From: Deltaproteobacteria bacterium RBG_13_61_14
GTDB taxonomy: Bacteria > RBG-13-61-14
Assembly: GCA_001797815.1 (NCBI GenBank)
Contig: MGQK01000009.1
Location: forward strand, 21,385 to 33,391
DNA length: 12,007 bases
Direction: 5' to 3'
The position numbers and the translations under genes are program-made. Positions 1 through 6,507 of the stretch are shown piece after piece (positions within the stretch are counted from its first letter, which is position 1; every line of letters begins with the position of its first letter). The notes beneath the pieces were generated by a model, which saw nothing but the letters and a program-made list of their open reading frames with translations, made no database searches and was not told the DNA's origin.

Positions 1-2
1 AG

Positions 3-1826
3 CACGGCGGCAACAAGTCCGGCATTCCCACGCCCCAGGGCTTCCTCATCTTCGACGACCGCTACATGGGCAAGCCCCTGGTGTTCGTGGGCACGGTGGG
101 ACTGATGCCGCGGGTCGTGCACGGCCAGCCCTCCCACGAAAAGCAGGCCCGGCCCGGCGACCTGATCGTGATGGCCGGCGGCCGCGTCGGGAAGGACGGC
201 ATCCACGGCGCCACCTTTTCCTCGGAGAGCCTGCACCAAGGCAGCCCGGCCGGCGCGGTCCAGATCGGCGACCCCATCACCCAGAAGAAGATGCACGACG
301 TCCAGCTCGAGGCCCGCGACCTGGGTCTTTACCGCAGCGTCACCGACAACGGCGCCGGCGGGCTTTCCTGCTCGGTGGGCGAGATGGCGCGGGAGAGCGG
401 CGGCTGCGAGGTCGAGCTCTCCCAGGTGCCGATCAAATATGCCGGGCTTCTGCCCTATGAGGTCTGGATCAGCGAGTCGCAGGAGCGGATGACCTATGCG
501 GTGCCGCCGGCGAACGCGCCGAAGTTCCTGGACCTGATCAAAAGCCGCGACGTGGAGGCCACGGTCATCGGCCGCTTCACCGACGACCAGCGCTGCCGGG
601 TCACCCTGCACGGAAAAACGATCATGGACGTGGATCTGACCTTCCTCCACGACGGCCTGCCCCAGCGCCGGCTCCACTCCGACTTTCAGCCGCCCCCAAG
701 CCGCGAGCCGGCCCTCCGGCCGCGCAAGAATTACACGGCGGTGCTGAACGCCGTGCTCGGCCGGCTCAACTTATGCAGCAAGGAATACGTGGTCCGGCAA
801 TACGACCACGAGGTCTTGGCCGGATCGGTGATCAAACCCTTGATCGGGGTGAAAAACGACGTCCACTCCGACGCGGTGGTGACCCGGCCGCTCCTCTCCT
901 CGCTCGCGGGCGTGGCGCTTTCCCACGGCATCCTGCCCTGGTTCGGCGACCTCGACCCCGCGGCCATGGCCTTTTGCGGCATTGACACCGCCATCCGCAA
1001 CGTCGTCGCCGTGGGCGCCAACCCGGAGCGGATCGCGCTCCTGGACAACTTCTGCTGGTGCTCCTCGGACGAGCCTTTTCGCCTGGGCCAACTCAAACGC
1101 ACGGCCGAGGCCTGCTCCCGGGCGGTGCTCGGCTACGGCGCGCCCTTGATCTCGGGCAAGGACAGCATGTTCAACGACTTCAAGGGGTTCGATGCGAGCG
1201 GCCGGCCGATCAAGATCTCGGTTCCGCCCACGCTCCTCATCTCCAGCCTGGGTCTGGTGGAAGATGTGCGGAAGTGCATAACTCTGGACGCCAAGGCGCC
1301 GGGCGACCTGGTCTATGCGATCGGCGAGACTCGCGACGAGTGCGGCGGGTCCGAGTATTACGCCTGGCTGGGCGAGAGCAAGGGCAAGGAGCGGGTTCTG
1401 GGAAAGAATGTGCCGCAGGTGGATATCCCGGCCGCCCTCGCGCGCTATCGCAAGGTGCACCGGGCGATCCAGGAAGAAATTCTGGTCTCGTGCCAGAGCC
1501 TGGGCTTGGGCGGGCTGGCGGTCGGGTTTGCCAAGATCGCGATGGCGGGCGAGCTGGGCCTGACCGTGGATCTGGATGCGGTCCCGGCTTCGCCCAAGCT
1601 CCGGCTGGATAAACTGCTCTTCTCGGAGAGCCAGAGCCGCTTCCTGGTGACGGTGGCGCCGGCCCAGCGCAAGCGGTTCGAAGCGATGATGAGCGGCGAG
1701 CCGTTCGCCCTGATCGGCCGCGTGACCAAGGAAAAAGTGCTCATACTGGAGGGGCCGGAAGGGCCGGTGGTGGAAGCGAAAGTGCTGGAGTTGAAAGCGG
1801 CCTACAAAAAGACGTTGGATTGGTAA
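3..1826 (+). CDS. purL: Phosphoribosylformylglycinamidine synthase subunit PurL (5' end missing)
   Basis: This is the synthetase subunit of FGAM synthase. It converts FGAR, ATP and ammonia from glutamine to FGAM in cytosolic purine synthesis. The frame is already open at the window edge and begins HGGNKSGIPTPQG, so the start codon and N-terminal part lie upstream; 607 residues remain. In fragment numbering, the ATP/phosphate-binding GKDGIHGATFSS lies near residues 63-74, DNGAGGLSCSVGEMA near 115-129, and the family signature ISESQERM near 156-163. The second half repeats the AIRS/PurM-like fold, with GVKNDVHSDAVV, WFGDLDPAAMAF and LISGKDSMFND. The C-terminus is complete, ending in TAA. purQ follows after 46 bases, so the two are almost certainly one operon. 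A separate PurQ implies the small-type complex that also needs PurS, which is either encoded elsewhere or fused to the missing N-terminus. No frameshift or missing key motif is seen. Confidence 0.96.
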   Translation, partial: HGGNKSGIPTPQGFLIFDDRYMGKPLVFVGTVGLMPRVVHGQPSHEKQARPGDLIVMAGGRVGKDGIHGATFSSESLHQGSPAGAVQIGDPITQKKMHDVQLEARDLGLYRSVTDNGAGGLSCSVGEMARESGGCEVELSQVPIKYAGLLPYEVWISESQERMTYAVPPANAPKFLDLIKSRDVEATVIGRFTDDQRCRVTLHGKTIMDVDLTFLHDGLPQRRLHSDFQPPPSREPALRPRKNYTAVLNAVLGRLNLCSKEYVVRQYDHEVLAGSVIKPLIGVKNDVHSDAVVTRPLLSSLAGVALSHGILPWFGDLDPAAMAFCGIDTAIRNVVAVGANPERIALLDNFCWCSSDEPFRLGQLKRTAEACSRAVLGYGAPLISGKDSMFNDFKGFDASGRPIKISVPPTLLISSLGLVEDVRKCITLDAKAPGDLVYAIGETRDECGGSEYYAWLGESKGKERVLGKNVPQVDIPAALARYRKVHRAIQEEILVSCQSLGLGGLAVGFAKIAMAGELGLTVDLDAVPASPKLRLDKLLFSESQSRFLVTVAPAQRKRFEAMMSGEPFALIGRVTKEKVLILEGPEGPVVEAKVLELKAAYKKTLDW

Positions 1827-1828
1827 AC

Positions 1829-1856
1829 CCCACCCTTCCGGAGAAGGGTGGGCTAC
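1829..1856 (-). repeat. REP-like GTAG-headed hairpin in the purL-purQ spacer
   Basis: The plus strand carries a perfect 10-bp stem: CCCACCCTTC (1829-1838), loop CGGA, GAAGGGTGGG (1843-1852). Read on the minus strand, the stem is immediately preceded by the tetranucleotide GTAG (complement of 1853-1856). A GTAG or similar head followed by a palindrome is the known signature of REP sequences mobilised by RAYT (Y1, TnpA-REP) transposases. No T-tract follows, so it is not a standard intrinsic terminator. It could protect the purL 3' end or adjust purQ translation. REP identity is inferred from structure only. Confidence 0.6.
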
Positions 1857-1859
1857 AAG

Positions 1860-1864
1860 AAGGA
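1860..1864 (+). promoter_or_regulatory. Shine-Dalgarno site for the TTG start of purQ
   Basis: AAGGA (1860-1864, within AAGAAGGA) lies 8 bases before TTG at 1873. No ATG or GTG lies in frame between the site and the RVLVLTGYGINC motif that must be included, so this site supports a TTG start. It begins only 7 bases after the spacer hairpin stem, so folding could affect ribosome access. Confidence 0.6.
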
Positions 1865-1872
1865 ATAAAGAC

Positions 1873-2679
1873 TTGGTCAAGCCGCGGGTGTTGGTGCTGA
1901 CGGGTTACGGGATCAACTGTGACGAGGAGAGCGAGTTCGCTTTCAACCAGGCCGGAGGCTTGGCCGAGCGGGTGCACATCAACGACCTGATCGCGGGAGT
2001 GAAGCGGCTATCCGATTACCAGATCCTGGTTTTCCCGGGCGGGTTCAGCTTCGGGGATGACGTGGCCTCGGGCAAGGTGCTGGCGCTCCGGGCCAAGGCC
2101 AACCTCGGCGAGCAAATCCTCCGCTTCATCGGCGACGGCAAGTTGATCCTGGGCATCTGCAACGGCTTCCAGGTGATGGCCAAGTTCGGGCTTTTGGCCG
2201 ACGCGGACGGCGACTACCGCAGCCAGCGCCTGACCGTGACCAACAACGACTCCAACCGCTACGAGGACCGCTGGGTATATCTCCGGCGAGTGAGCGACAA
2301 GTGCGTGTGGACCAAAGGGGCGGACCGGATCTATTTGCCGGTGGCGCATGGCGAGGGCAGGTTTTTCGCCGGGGAAGAAGTGGTGGCCGCGATCGAGCGG
2401 AACGACCAGGTCGGGTTCCGCTACGCGGACGAAGACTTTGAGCCGGCCGGGGGCCGCTACCCGCTCAACCCCAACGGCTCGCTCCGCGACATCGCCGGCA
2501 TCTGCGACCCCTCCGGCCGGATCTACGGCATGATGCCCCACCCCGAGCGCTTCCTCCACTTCACCAACCACCCCCGCTGGACCCGGCTCAAGGACCATCT
2601 CCGCCGCGAGGGCAAGCCCATGCCTGAGGCGGGCGACGGACTCCGCATCTTCCAGAACGGTGTCAATTATTTCCGCTGA
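1873..2679 (+). CDS. purQ: Phosphoribosylformylglycinamidine synthase subunit PurQ (glutamine amidotransferase)
   Basis: PurQ is the class I glutaminase that releases ammonia from glutamine for PurL in FGAM synthesis; it acts in the cytosol. The 268-residue length is normal for PurQ, or slightly long. The N-terminal strand RVLVLTGYGINCDEE is typical. FPGGFSFGDD (54-63) is the oxyanion-strand region, and GICNGFQ (94-100) carries the nucleophile Cys96. GMMPHPER (219-226) supplies catalytic His223 and Glu225, so the triad is complete. Translation begins at TTG 1873, supported by AAGGA 8 bases upstream. It follows purL by 46 bases, most of which is a perfect hairpin. The C-terminus ends at a TGA stop (2677-2679) with no clear terminator after it. 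Identity is secure; only the exact start is inferred. Confidence 0.96.
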   Translation: MVKPRVLVLTGYGINCDEESEFAFNQAGGLAERVHINDLIAGVKRLSDYQILVFPGGFSFGDDVASGKVLALRAKANLGEQILRFIGDGKLILGICNGFQVMAKFGLLADADGDYRSQRLTVTNNDSNRYEDRWVYLRRVSDKCVWTKGADRIYLPVAHGEGRFFAGEEVVAAIERNDQVGFRYADEDFEPAGGRYPLNPNGSLRDIAGICDPSGRIYGMMPHPERFLHFTNHPRWTRLKDHLRREGKPMPEAGDGLRIFQNGVNYFR

Positions 2680-2704
2680 AGACGAGGTGTCAAGGTGAAA
2701 AAAT

Positions 2705-2761
2705 CCCGTGAACGTGCCCGTGAACGTATCCGAAAAAGGCATGAGGCATGAGGCAAGAGGC
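2705..2761. repeat. Two adjacent short tandem repeats downstream of purQ
   Basis: CCCGTGAACGTG (2705-2716) is followed directly by CCCGTGAACGTA (2717-2728), matching at 11 of 12 bases. Nine bases later a heptamer runs GGCATGA, GGCATGA, GGCAAGA, GGC (2738-2761). Neither sits in a plausible gene. They begin the repeat-rich 2680-2936 intergenic stretch. Confidence 0.7.
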
Positions 2762-2813
2762 TCGTTACTATACACTGGGCACTACTCCATCCTGAATGAG
2801 GCGCCGGCCAACC

Positions 2814-2839
2814 GAATTAAGTATGGTGTCCCCCGAATT
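2814..2839 (+). repeat. Left inverted repeat bracketing the esterase gene
   Basis: The core AATTAAGTATGGTGTCCCCC (2815-2834) is the exact reverse complement of 4539-4558. Including flanking bases, 25 of 26 positions match (2814-2839 against 4534-4559). The motif's own ends are also complementary (GAATT at 2814-2818, AATTC at 2836-2840), so it can fold weakly on itself. It points inward toward the esterase. A TTGACA hexamer follows at 2846-2851, but I see no good -10 at the proper spacing. Confidence 0.85.
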
Positions 2840-2936
2840 CCCGATTTGACAAAAGGCGCGGTTTAGTGCCAGGATAACCTTCAAACAAGCAGCGGGCGAA
2901 ACCGATCAGGAGATAAAACTCTTTGAGGAGGGGAAA

Positions 2937-4535
2937 ATGAAAAAATTGCTCACGGCTTCTTTGTTGGCGGCACTATCTTTTTCAACCTTTGGCCGCCTGG
3001 CGTGGCCGGCGGATGATCCTTGCGTGAGGCCGGTTTCCAGCCAGCAGGGTCTGATCCGTGGCAAGGCAGACCCGGAGAACCAGGTTTGCGCATGGAAAGG
3101 AATCCCGTATGCCGCGACCCCGGTGGGCGACCTTCGTTTCCGGGCCACCCAGCCGCCCAATCCTCATCCGGGTGTTTTGGACGCTTACGAATTTGGGCCG
3201 GCCTGCCCCCAAGAGCCCAGCCTGCTGGCCGGAGGGGAAATCCAATCGTGCAATGAAGATTGCCTGACGCTCAACATCTGGAGCCCGCAAAAGCCGGGCC
3301 GTTACCCGGTAATGGTCTGGATCCACGGCGGCGGTTTTATCAATGGTTCGGGATCCATTGACCTTTATCATGGGGCGGTTCTCTCCGGGCAAAAAGACGT
3401 GGTGGTGGTGACTCTCAACTATCGCCTGGGCGCGCTCGGCTTTCTTTCTCTGCCGGAACTGGTCCAGGAAGACCCCAACGGCAGCGCCGGCAATTACGGC
3501 ATCCTTGACCAGATCCAGGCGCTGAAATGGGTCCAGCAAAACATCGCCGCCTTTCAGGGAGACCCCGGCAACGTCACCATCTTCGGGCAGTCCGCGGGCG
3601 GGGGGTCCGTGACCATGCTCCTCATTTCGCCGCTGACCCAGGGGCTTTTTCAGCACGCCATCCCCATGAGCGGCGCCATGAACGTGATCGGGAAAAAGGA
3701 AAAAGGATACGAGAGGGGACGGGAGCTGGTCAAGCAGCTCGGCTGCGAGGGAAAGGACCTCCTCCCTTGCCTGCGGGAAAAACCCGCGGACGCCTTCCCG
3801 CCTCGCAGCGCCCTCGGGAAGATTCCGTCCTTCAGCGGCATGGCGGCCGGCTTTTCGCCGAAGGTGGACGGCTACGTCATCACCTGTCAGCCCATCGAGT
3901 GCCTCGAACAGGGGTCCTACAACCGGGTGCCGGTGATGCTCGGATACACGCGCGATGAAATGAAATTTTTCACCATCGCGGCCCCCTATTTCAAATACCT
4001 GCCCAGGTTCATGGTCAACAAATTGATCCGCAAAATGAACGGCGAAGCCGCCGAGGAGGCGCGGGCGCTTTATTCCTACTCCGACTACAAGCGTTCGTCC
4101 GATCTTTTCCTGGCCATGATCACCGATTATTTCACCGGCCCGGGATTCGCCGACGCCGAGGCGCTTTCCCAGCACACCCCGGTCTATTTCTACCGGTTTG
4201 AGTGGGACCACTCCAAGTACGGAGCTTTCCACGGCCTGGACATCCCCTTTGTTTTCGGAAACCGGGATATCCATTCCAAAATCGCAAAAAAGGTTCAGGC
4301 GGAAAGCGACCGGGCCGACGCCGTTGACTTGGCCGAACTGATGATGGCTTACTACACCAATTTCGCCAAAACCGGAGATCCAAACGAGCCCGGCCTGCTT
4401 GACTGGCCGCGGTTCACGACTGAGAAGAAGGAGATAATGTATTTCGACCTTCCGATCACCGTGGCGCCCATCTCGGAAAAAGACCTGGCCCGCTATGAGT
4501 TTTTCGCCGGACAAAGCCGCAAGAGTACGGATTAA
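2937..4535 (+). CDS. Secreted type-B carboxylesterase (alpha/beta-hydrolase)
   Basis: This enzyme is predicted to hydrolyse carboxylic esters; the natural substrate is unknown. Residues 1-25 look like a Sec signal peptide (MKKLL, a hydrophobic stretch to about 19, then WPADD), so it is probably periplasmic or secreted. The type-B family motifs are in order: EDCLTLNIWSP (107-117), oxyanion HGGGF (130-134), NYRLGALGFL (161-170), nucleophile elbow GQSAGG with Ser219, TRDE with Glu341, and AFHGLDIPFVFG with His432. The triad is complete and the 532-residue length is normal. The start is fixed by AGGAGG (2926-2931) 5 bases before ATG 2937. Codons look less GC-biased than in purL/purQ, especially near the 5' end. 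The gene sits exactly between 21-bp inverted repeats, and its TAA stop (4533-4535) lies in the edge of the right repeat. This hints at movement with its flanks. Neighbouring genes give no functional clue. Confidence 0.9.
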   Translation: MKKLLTASLLAALSFSTFGRLAWPADDPCVRPVSSQQGLIRGKADPENQVCAWKGIPYAATPVGDLRFRATQPPNPHPGVLDAYEFGPACPQEPSLLAGGEIQSCNEDCLTLNIWSPQKPGRYPVMVWIHGGGFINGSGSIDLYHGAVLSGQKDVVVVTLNYRLGALGFLSLPELVQEDPNGSAGNYGILDQIQALKWVQQNIAAFQGDPGNVTIFGQSAGGGSVTMLLISPLTQGLFQHAIPMSGAMNVIGKKEKGYERGRELVKQLGCEGKDLLPCLREKPADAFPPRSALGKIPSFSGMAAGFSPKVDGYVITCQPIECLEQGSYNRVPVMLGYTRDEMKFFTIAAPYFKYLPRFMVNKLIRKMNGEAAEEARALYSYSDYKRSSDLFLAMITDYFTGPGFADAEALSQHTPVYFYRFEWDHSKYGAFHGLDIPFVFGNRDIHSKIAKKVQAESDRADAVDLAELMMAYYTNFAKTGDPNEPGLLDWPRFTTEKKEIMYFDLPITVAPISEKDLARYEFFAGQSRKSTD

Positions 4536-4559
4536 TTAGGGGGACACCATACTTAATTC
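4534..4559 (-). repeat. Right inverted repeat bracketing the esterase gene
   Basis: GGGGGACACCATACTTAATT (4539-4558) is the perfect reverse complement of 2815-2834. The match continues to 25 of 26 bases over 4534-4559, and it faces inward. The esterase stop codon TAA (4533-4535) falls at its edge, so this copy supplies or overlaps the end of the reading frame. Confidence 0.85.
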
Positions 4560-4711
4560 CCCTTGAGAGGTTTCGGCCCAGGCTTTTTAGGAGCAGGTTG
4601 GCGCCTTAAACTGGCGGCGGCTGCCGGGTTGGGTGAGATGAAGAGGCAGCCTGGGGCCAGTCTCGGCATGGCAATAACCTACTCAATTTCCGAAGTAAAA
4701 TTCAAGAAAAA

Positions 4712-4734
4712 AATTAGGTATGGTATTCCCCTAA
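4712..4734 (+). repeat. Third, diverged copy of the esterase-flanking repeat
   Basis: AATTAGGTATGGTATTCCCC (4712-4731) followed by TAA matches the right-end consensus with three substitutions in 23 positions. It has the same orientation as the left copy at 2814. It lies about 150 bases outside the bracketed unit, in the 494-base gene-free stretch 4536-5029. Confidence 0.6.
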
Positions 4735-4762
4735 CCCGGCCGAGCCGGAAGCCAAGAAGAGA

Positions 4763-4981
4763 GGAAGAGTCTCACGCCAAGACGCCAAGGCGCGAAAGTT
4801 TAAGCCCCCGGATCTTGGAGACCAGTGCCAGCTTCCTTTCGCTTCTCCTTCCCTGGCCTCGCCGCAAAGCCGGAACAAGTCGCCAAGAAGTTACCCCTTG
4901 GCGTCTTGAGGTTCTTGGTGTCAAGCTCCTTCCTCTTGTTCTTTACTTTAGCGACTTAGCGCCTTGGCGTGAAACTCTTTC
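4763..4981. repeat. 219-bp non-coding element with 36-bp inverted arms
   Basis: The left arm 4763-4798 (contains CACGCCAAGACGCCAAGGCG) and the reverse complement of the right arm 4946-4981 (contains CACGCCAAGGCGCTAAGTCG) agree at 30 of 36 positions. The interior has another small hairpin, CGCCAAG (4881-4887) with CTTGGCG (4897-4903), and further degenerate CGCCAAG-type units. No plausible gene is inside. It resembles dispersed CGCCAAG-type repeats seen in many environmental bacterial genomes. It may be a MITE-like element or a relic; its origin is unknown. Confidence 0.65.
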
Positions 4982-5009
4982 TTGTTTATTTCCCCGGATT
5001 AACTATAAT
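4982..5009 (+). promoter_or_regulatory. Candidate sigma-70 promoter for the acyl-CoA synthetase gene
   Basis: A perfect TATAAT lies at 5004-5009, with TTGTTT (4982-4987, three of six bases of TTGACA) 16 bases upstream. Transcription would start near 5016. That places GTG 5015 at or before the transcript start and favours ATG 5030 as the true start. The -35 region begins immediately after the right arm of the 219-bp repeat. Confidence 0.45.
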
Positions 5010-5029
5010 TTTTCGTGGAAAGAGCAATC

Positions 5030-6430
5030 ATGAGTAGCGCTTCAGACTTACGGCCGTTTTTCGAGCCCCGCTCCATCGCCGTGATCGGCGCCCGGCGCAA
5101 CCCCGGCTTCGGCTTCGGCATCCCGCTCTTCCTCGAACGCCACGGCTTCGGCGACAAGCTTTTCCTGGTCACACCGACTCCGGGCAACCTGCACGGCCGG
5201 CCGGTCTATAGCCGGGCCAGCGAGCTCCCGGAGCCGGTGGAGCTCGGCATCGTGATCGTGCCGGCCTCGGCCACCCCGGAGGTGCTGGAAGACTGCGCGA
5301 AGAAAGGCCCGCGGCACCTGATCCTGGAAAATGCCGGGTTCAGTGAAACCGGGCCCGAGGGCGCGGCCCTGGAAGCGCGTTGCCGCAAACTGGCAAAGGA
5401 CCTGGGCCTGCGGGTGATCGGGCCGAACTGCGTGGGGGTGGTCAACACCCAGAACCGCTTCACGTCCACCGAGGTGATGGAGGAATGCCTGATCCCGGGG
5501 CACCTGGGGATCATCGCCCAGAGCGGGGTGTTCGGGAACATCCTCTTGGACTGGCTGCCGGAGGAGCACCTGCGCATCAGCAAGGCTATCACCATCGGCA
5601 ACCGCCTGGACGTGAACGAGTGCGACCTGCTGGATTACCTGGCCGCAGACCCGGCCACCCGGGTGATCGTGATCTACCTGGAAGGCGCGCAGGACGGGCC
5701 GCGCTTGCTCGCCACCTTGAGGCGGGTGACCGCGCGGAAGCCGGTGCTGGTCCTGAAGAGCGGGCGCACCCCGGCGGGCCAGGCCGCCACGGTTTCGCAC
5801 ACCGGGAGCCTGAGCGGGGAGGACGCGGTTTACGAGGCGGTATTCCGGCAGGGAGGCGCGATCCGGGCGCGCGGTGTGCACGAGCTTTTCGATCTGGCCA
5901 AGGCGCTTTCCACCCAGCCGCCCATGAGAGGCAACCGGGTGGCGATTGTCACGTCCTCGGGCTCGCTCGGCGCGCTGGTGATTGACGCCTGCCTGGACCT
6001 GGGCCTGGTCGCGGCCGCCCTCGCGGAAGAGACGGTGGCCAAGGTGCGGCGGCAGGCGCCCTCCTGGATGAACGTCAAGAACCCGCTGGACGTGGGTCCT
6101 TCGGGCCAGTTCCGCGTGGCCCTGGAAGCGGTGCTCAGCGACCCGGGGGTGGACGGGGTCATCGCCATCCCGGTGGTCCCGTTCTCGGTGGTGCGAGCGA
6201 TGGAGCCGATCGGGTTTACCGCCGGTCTGTGGATGGGCGAGATCGCGAAGCTGTGGCAGGCTTCGGGAAAGCGCAAACCTCTGGTGGTGGGCCTGGTGGG
6301 GAATTCCGCCTGGGTGGATCGGATCCGAAAATTATGCGGCGACGAAGTGCCGGTGATGGATTTGCCGGAGCATGCGGCTCTGGCGCTGCGGGCGCTGAGT
6401 CTAGGAAACCATACCCATTCCGAGGAATAG
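5030..6430 (+). CDS. ADP-forming acyl-CoA synthetase (acetate--CoA ligase type) alpha subunit
   Basis: This is the alpha-type subunit of NDP-forming acyl-CoA synthetases, which interconvert acyl-CoA + ADP + Pi with acid + CoA + ATP. Numbered from ATG 5030 (466 residues), a Rossmann CoA-binding domain opens with RSIAVIGARRNPGFGFG (about 14-30). The ligase-CoA domain has GIIAQSGVFGN (about 160-170). VSHTGSLSG carries the predicted phosphohistidine at 257, the same number as the phospho-His of the Pyrococcus furiosus alpha subunit. A second flavodoxin-like domain starts near RVAIVTSSGSLG. The ATP-grasp (beta) domain is absent, so a separate beta subunit is needed, and none adjoins. The ATG is preceded by GGAAAGAG (5017-5024); GTG 5015 is an alternative start adding five residues, but it lies at the predicted transcription start. 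The gene is alone on its strand, between a repeat island and a convergent gene. Substrate cannot be read from the sequence. Confidence 0.9.
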   Translation: MSSASDLRPFFEPRSIAVIGARRNPGFGFGIPLFLERHGFGDKLFLVTPTPGNLHGRPVYSRASELPEPVELGIVIVPASATPEVLEDCAKKGPRHLILENAGFSETGPEGAALEARCRKLAKDLGLRVIGPNCVGVVNTQNRFTSTEVMEECLIPGHLGIIAQSGVFGNILLDWLPEEHLRISKAITIGNRLDVNECDLLDYLAADPATRVIVIYLEGAQDGPRLLATLRRVTARKPVLVLKSGRTPAGQAATVSHTGSLSGEDAVYEAVFRQGGAIRARGVHELFDLAKALSTQPPMRGNRVAIVTSSGSLGALVIDACLDLGLVAAALAEETVAKVRRQAPSWMNVKNPLDVGPSGQFRVALEAVLSDPGVDGVIAIPVVPFSVVRAMEPIGFTAGLWMGEIAKLWQASGKRKPLVVGLVGNSAWVDRIRKLCGDEVPVMDLPEHAALALRALSLGNHTHSEE

Positions 6431-6507
6431 GGAGACCCACCGCTTCACCTCATTCCCGAGAGGCTCGCACCCTGACCCGGAGCCAGGTGCAGAGGGCGGG
6501 CTGGTCC

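Larger units (their letters stand above)
2814..4559 (+). mobile_element. Possible non-autonomous mobile unit: inverted-repeat-bracketed esterase
   Basis: Perfect 21-bp inward-facing inverted repeats enclose exactly one complete gene, the esterase, with its ribosome site. The right repeat overlaps the gene's stop codon. No transposase is inside, and I see no target-site duplication outside. From memory, the GGGGACACCATACTTAATT motif is dispersed in many environmental genomes and often lies beside Y1/RAYT transposase genes; this could not be checked here. Mobility is therefore an inference. Two independent insertions of one dispersed repeat in opposite orientations is the main alternative. Confidence 0.35.

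Noticed and set aside
2846-2851. TTGACA as the -35 box of an esterase promoter
   Set aside because: The hexamer is perfect, but at 16-19 bases spacing I see no TATAAT-like sequence (the nearest, GATAAC, needs 21 bases). It is not called as a promoter.
2814-4559. A classical insertion sequence
   Set aside because: No transposase is encoded between the inverted repeats and no target-site duplication is visible outside them, so only a non-autonomous or repeat-bracketed unit can be considered.
5015-5017. GTG 5015 as the start of the acyl-CoA synthetase
   Set aside because: It lies at the predicted transcription start from the TATAAT at 5004-5009 and lacks a ribosome site, whereas ATG 5030 has GGAAAGAG at a suitable distance.
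4563-5033. A 156-codon open frame on the plus strand between the esterase and the acyl-CoA synthetase
   Set aside because: It reads straight through the diverged repeat, both arms of the 219-bp element and the promoter of the next gene. Its product is Arg/Pro/Leu-rich with no family motif, and I see no convincing ribosome site.
6467-6490. Possible terminator hairpin between the convergent genes (GCACCCTG with CAGGTGC)
   Set aside because: The stem is short, needs a bulged C, has a 9-base loop and no T-tract on either side, so I do not call it a terminator.
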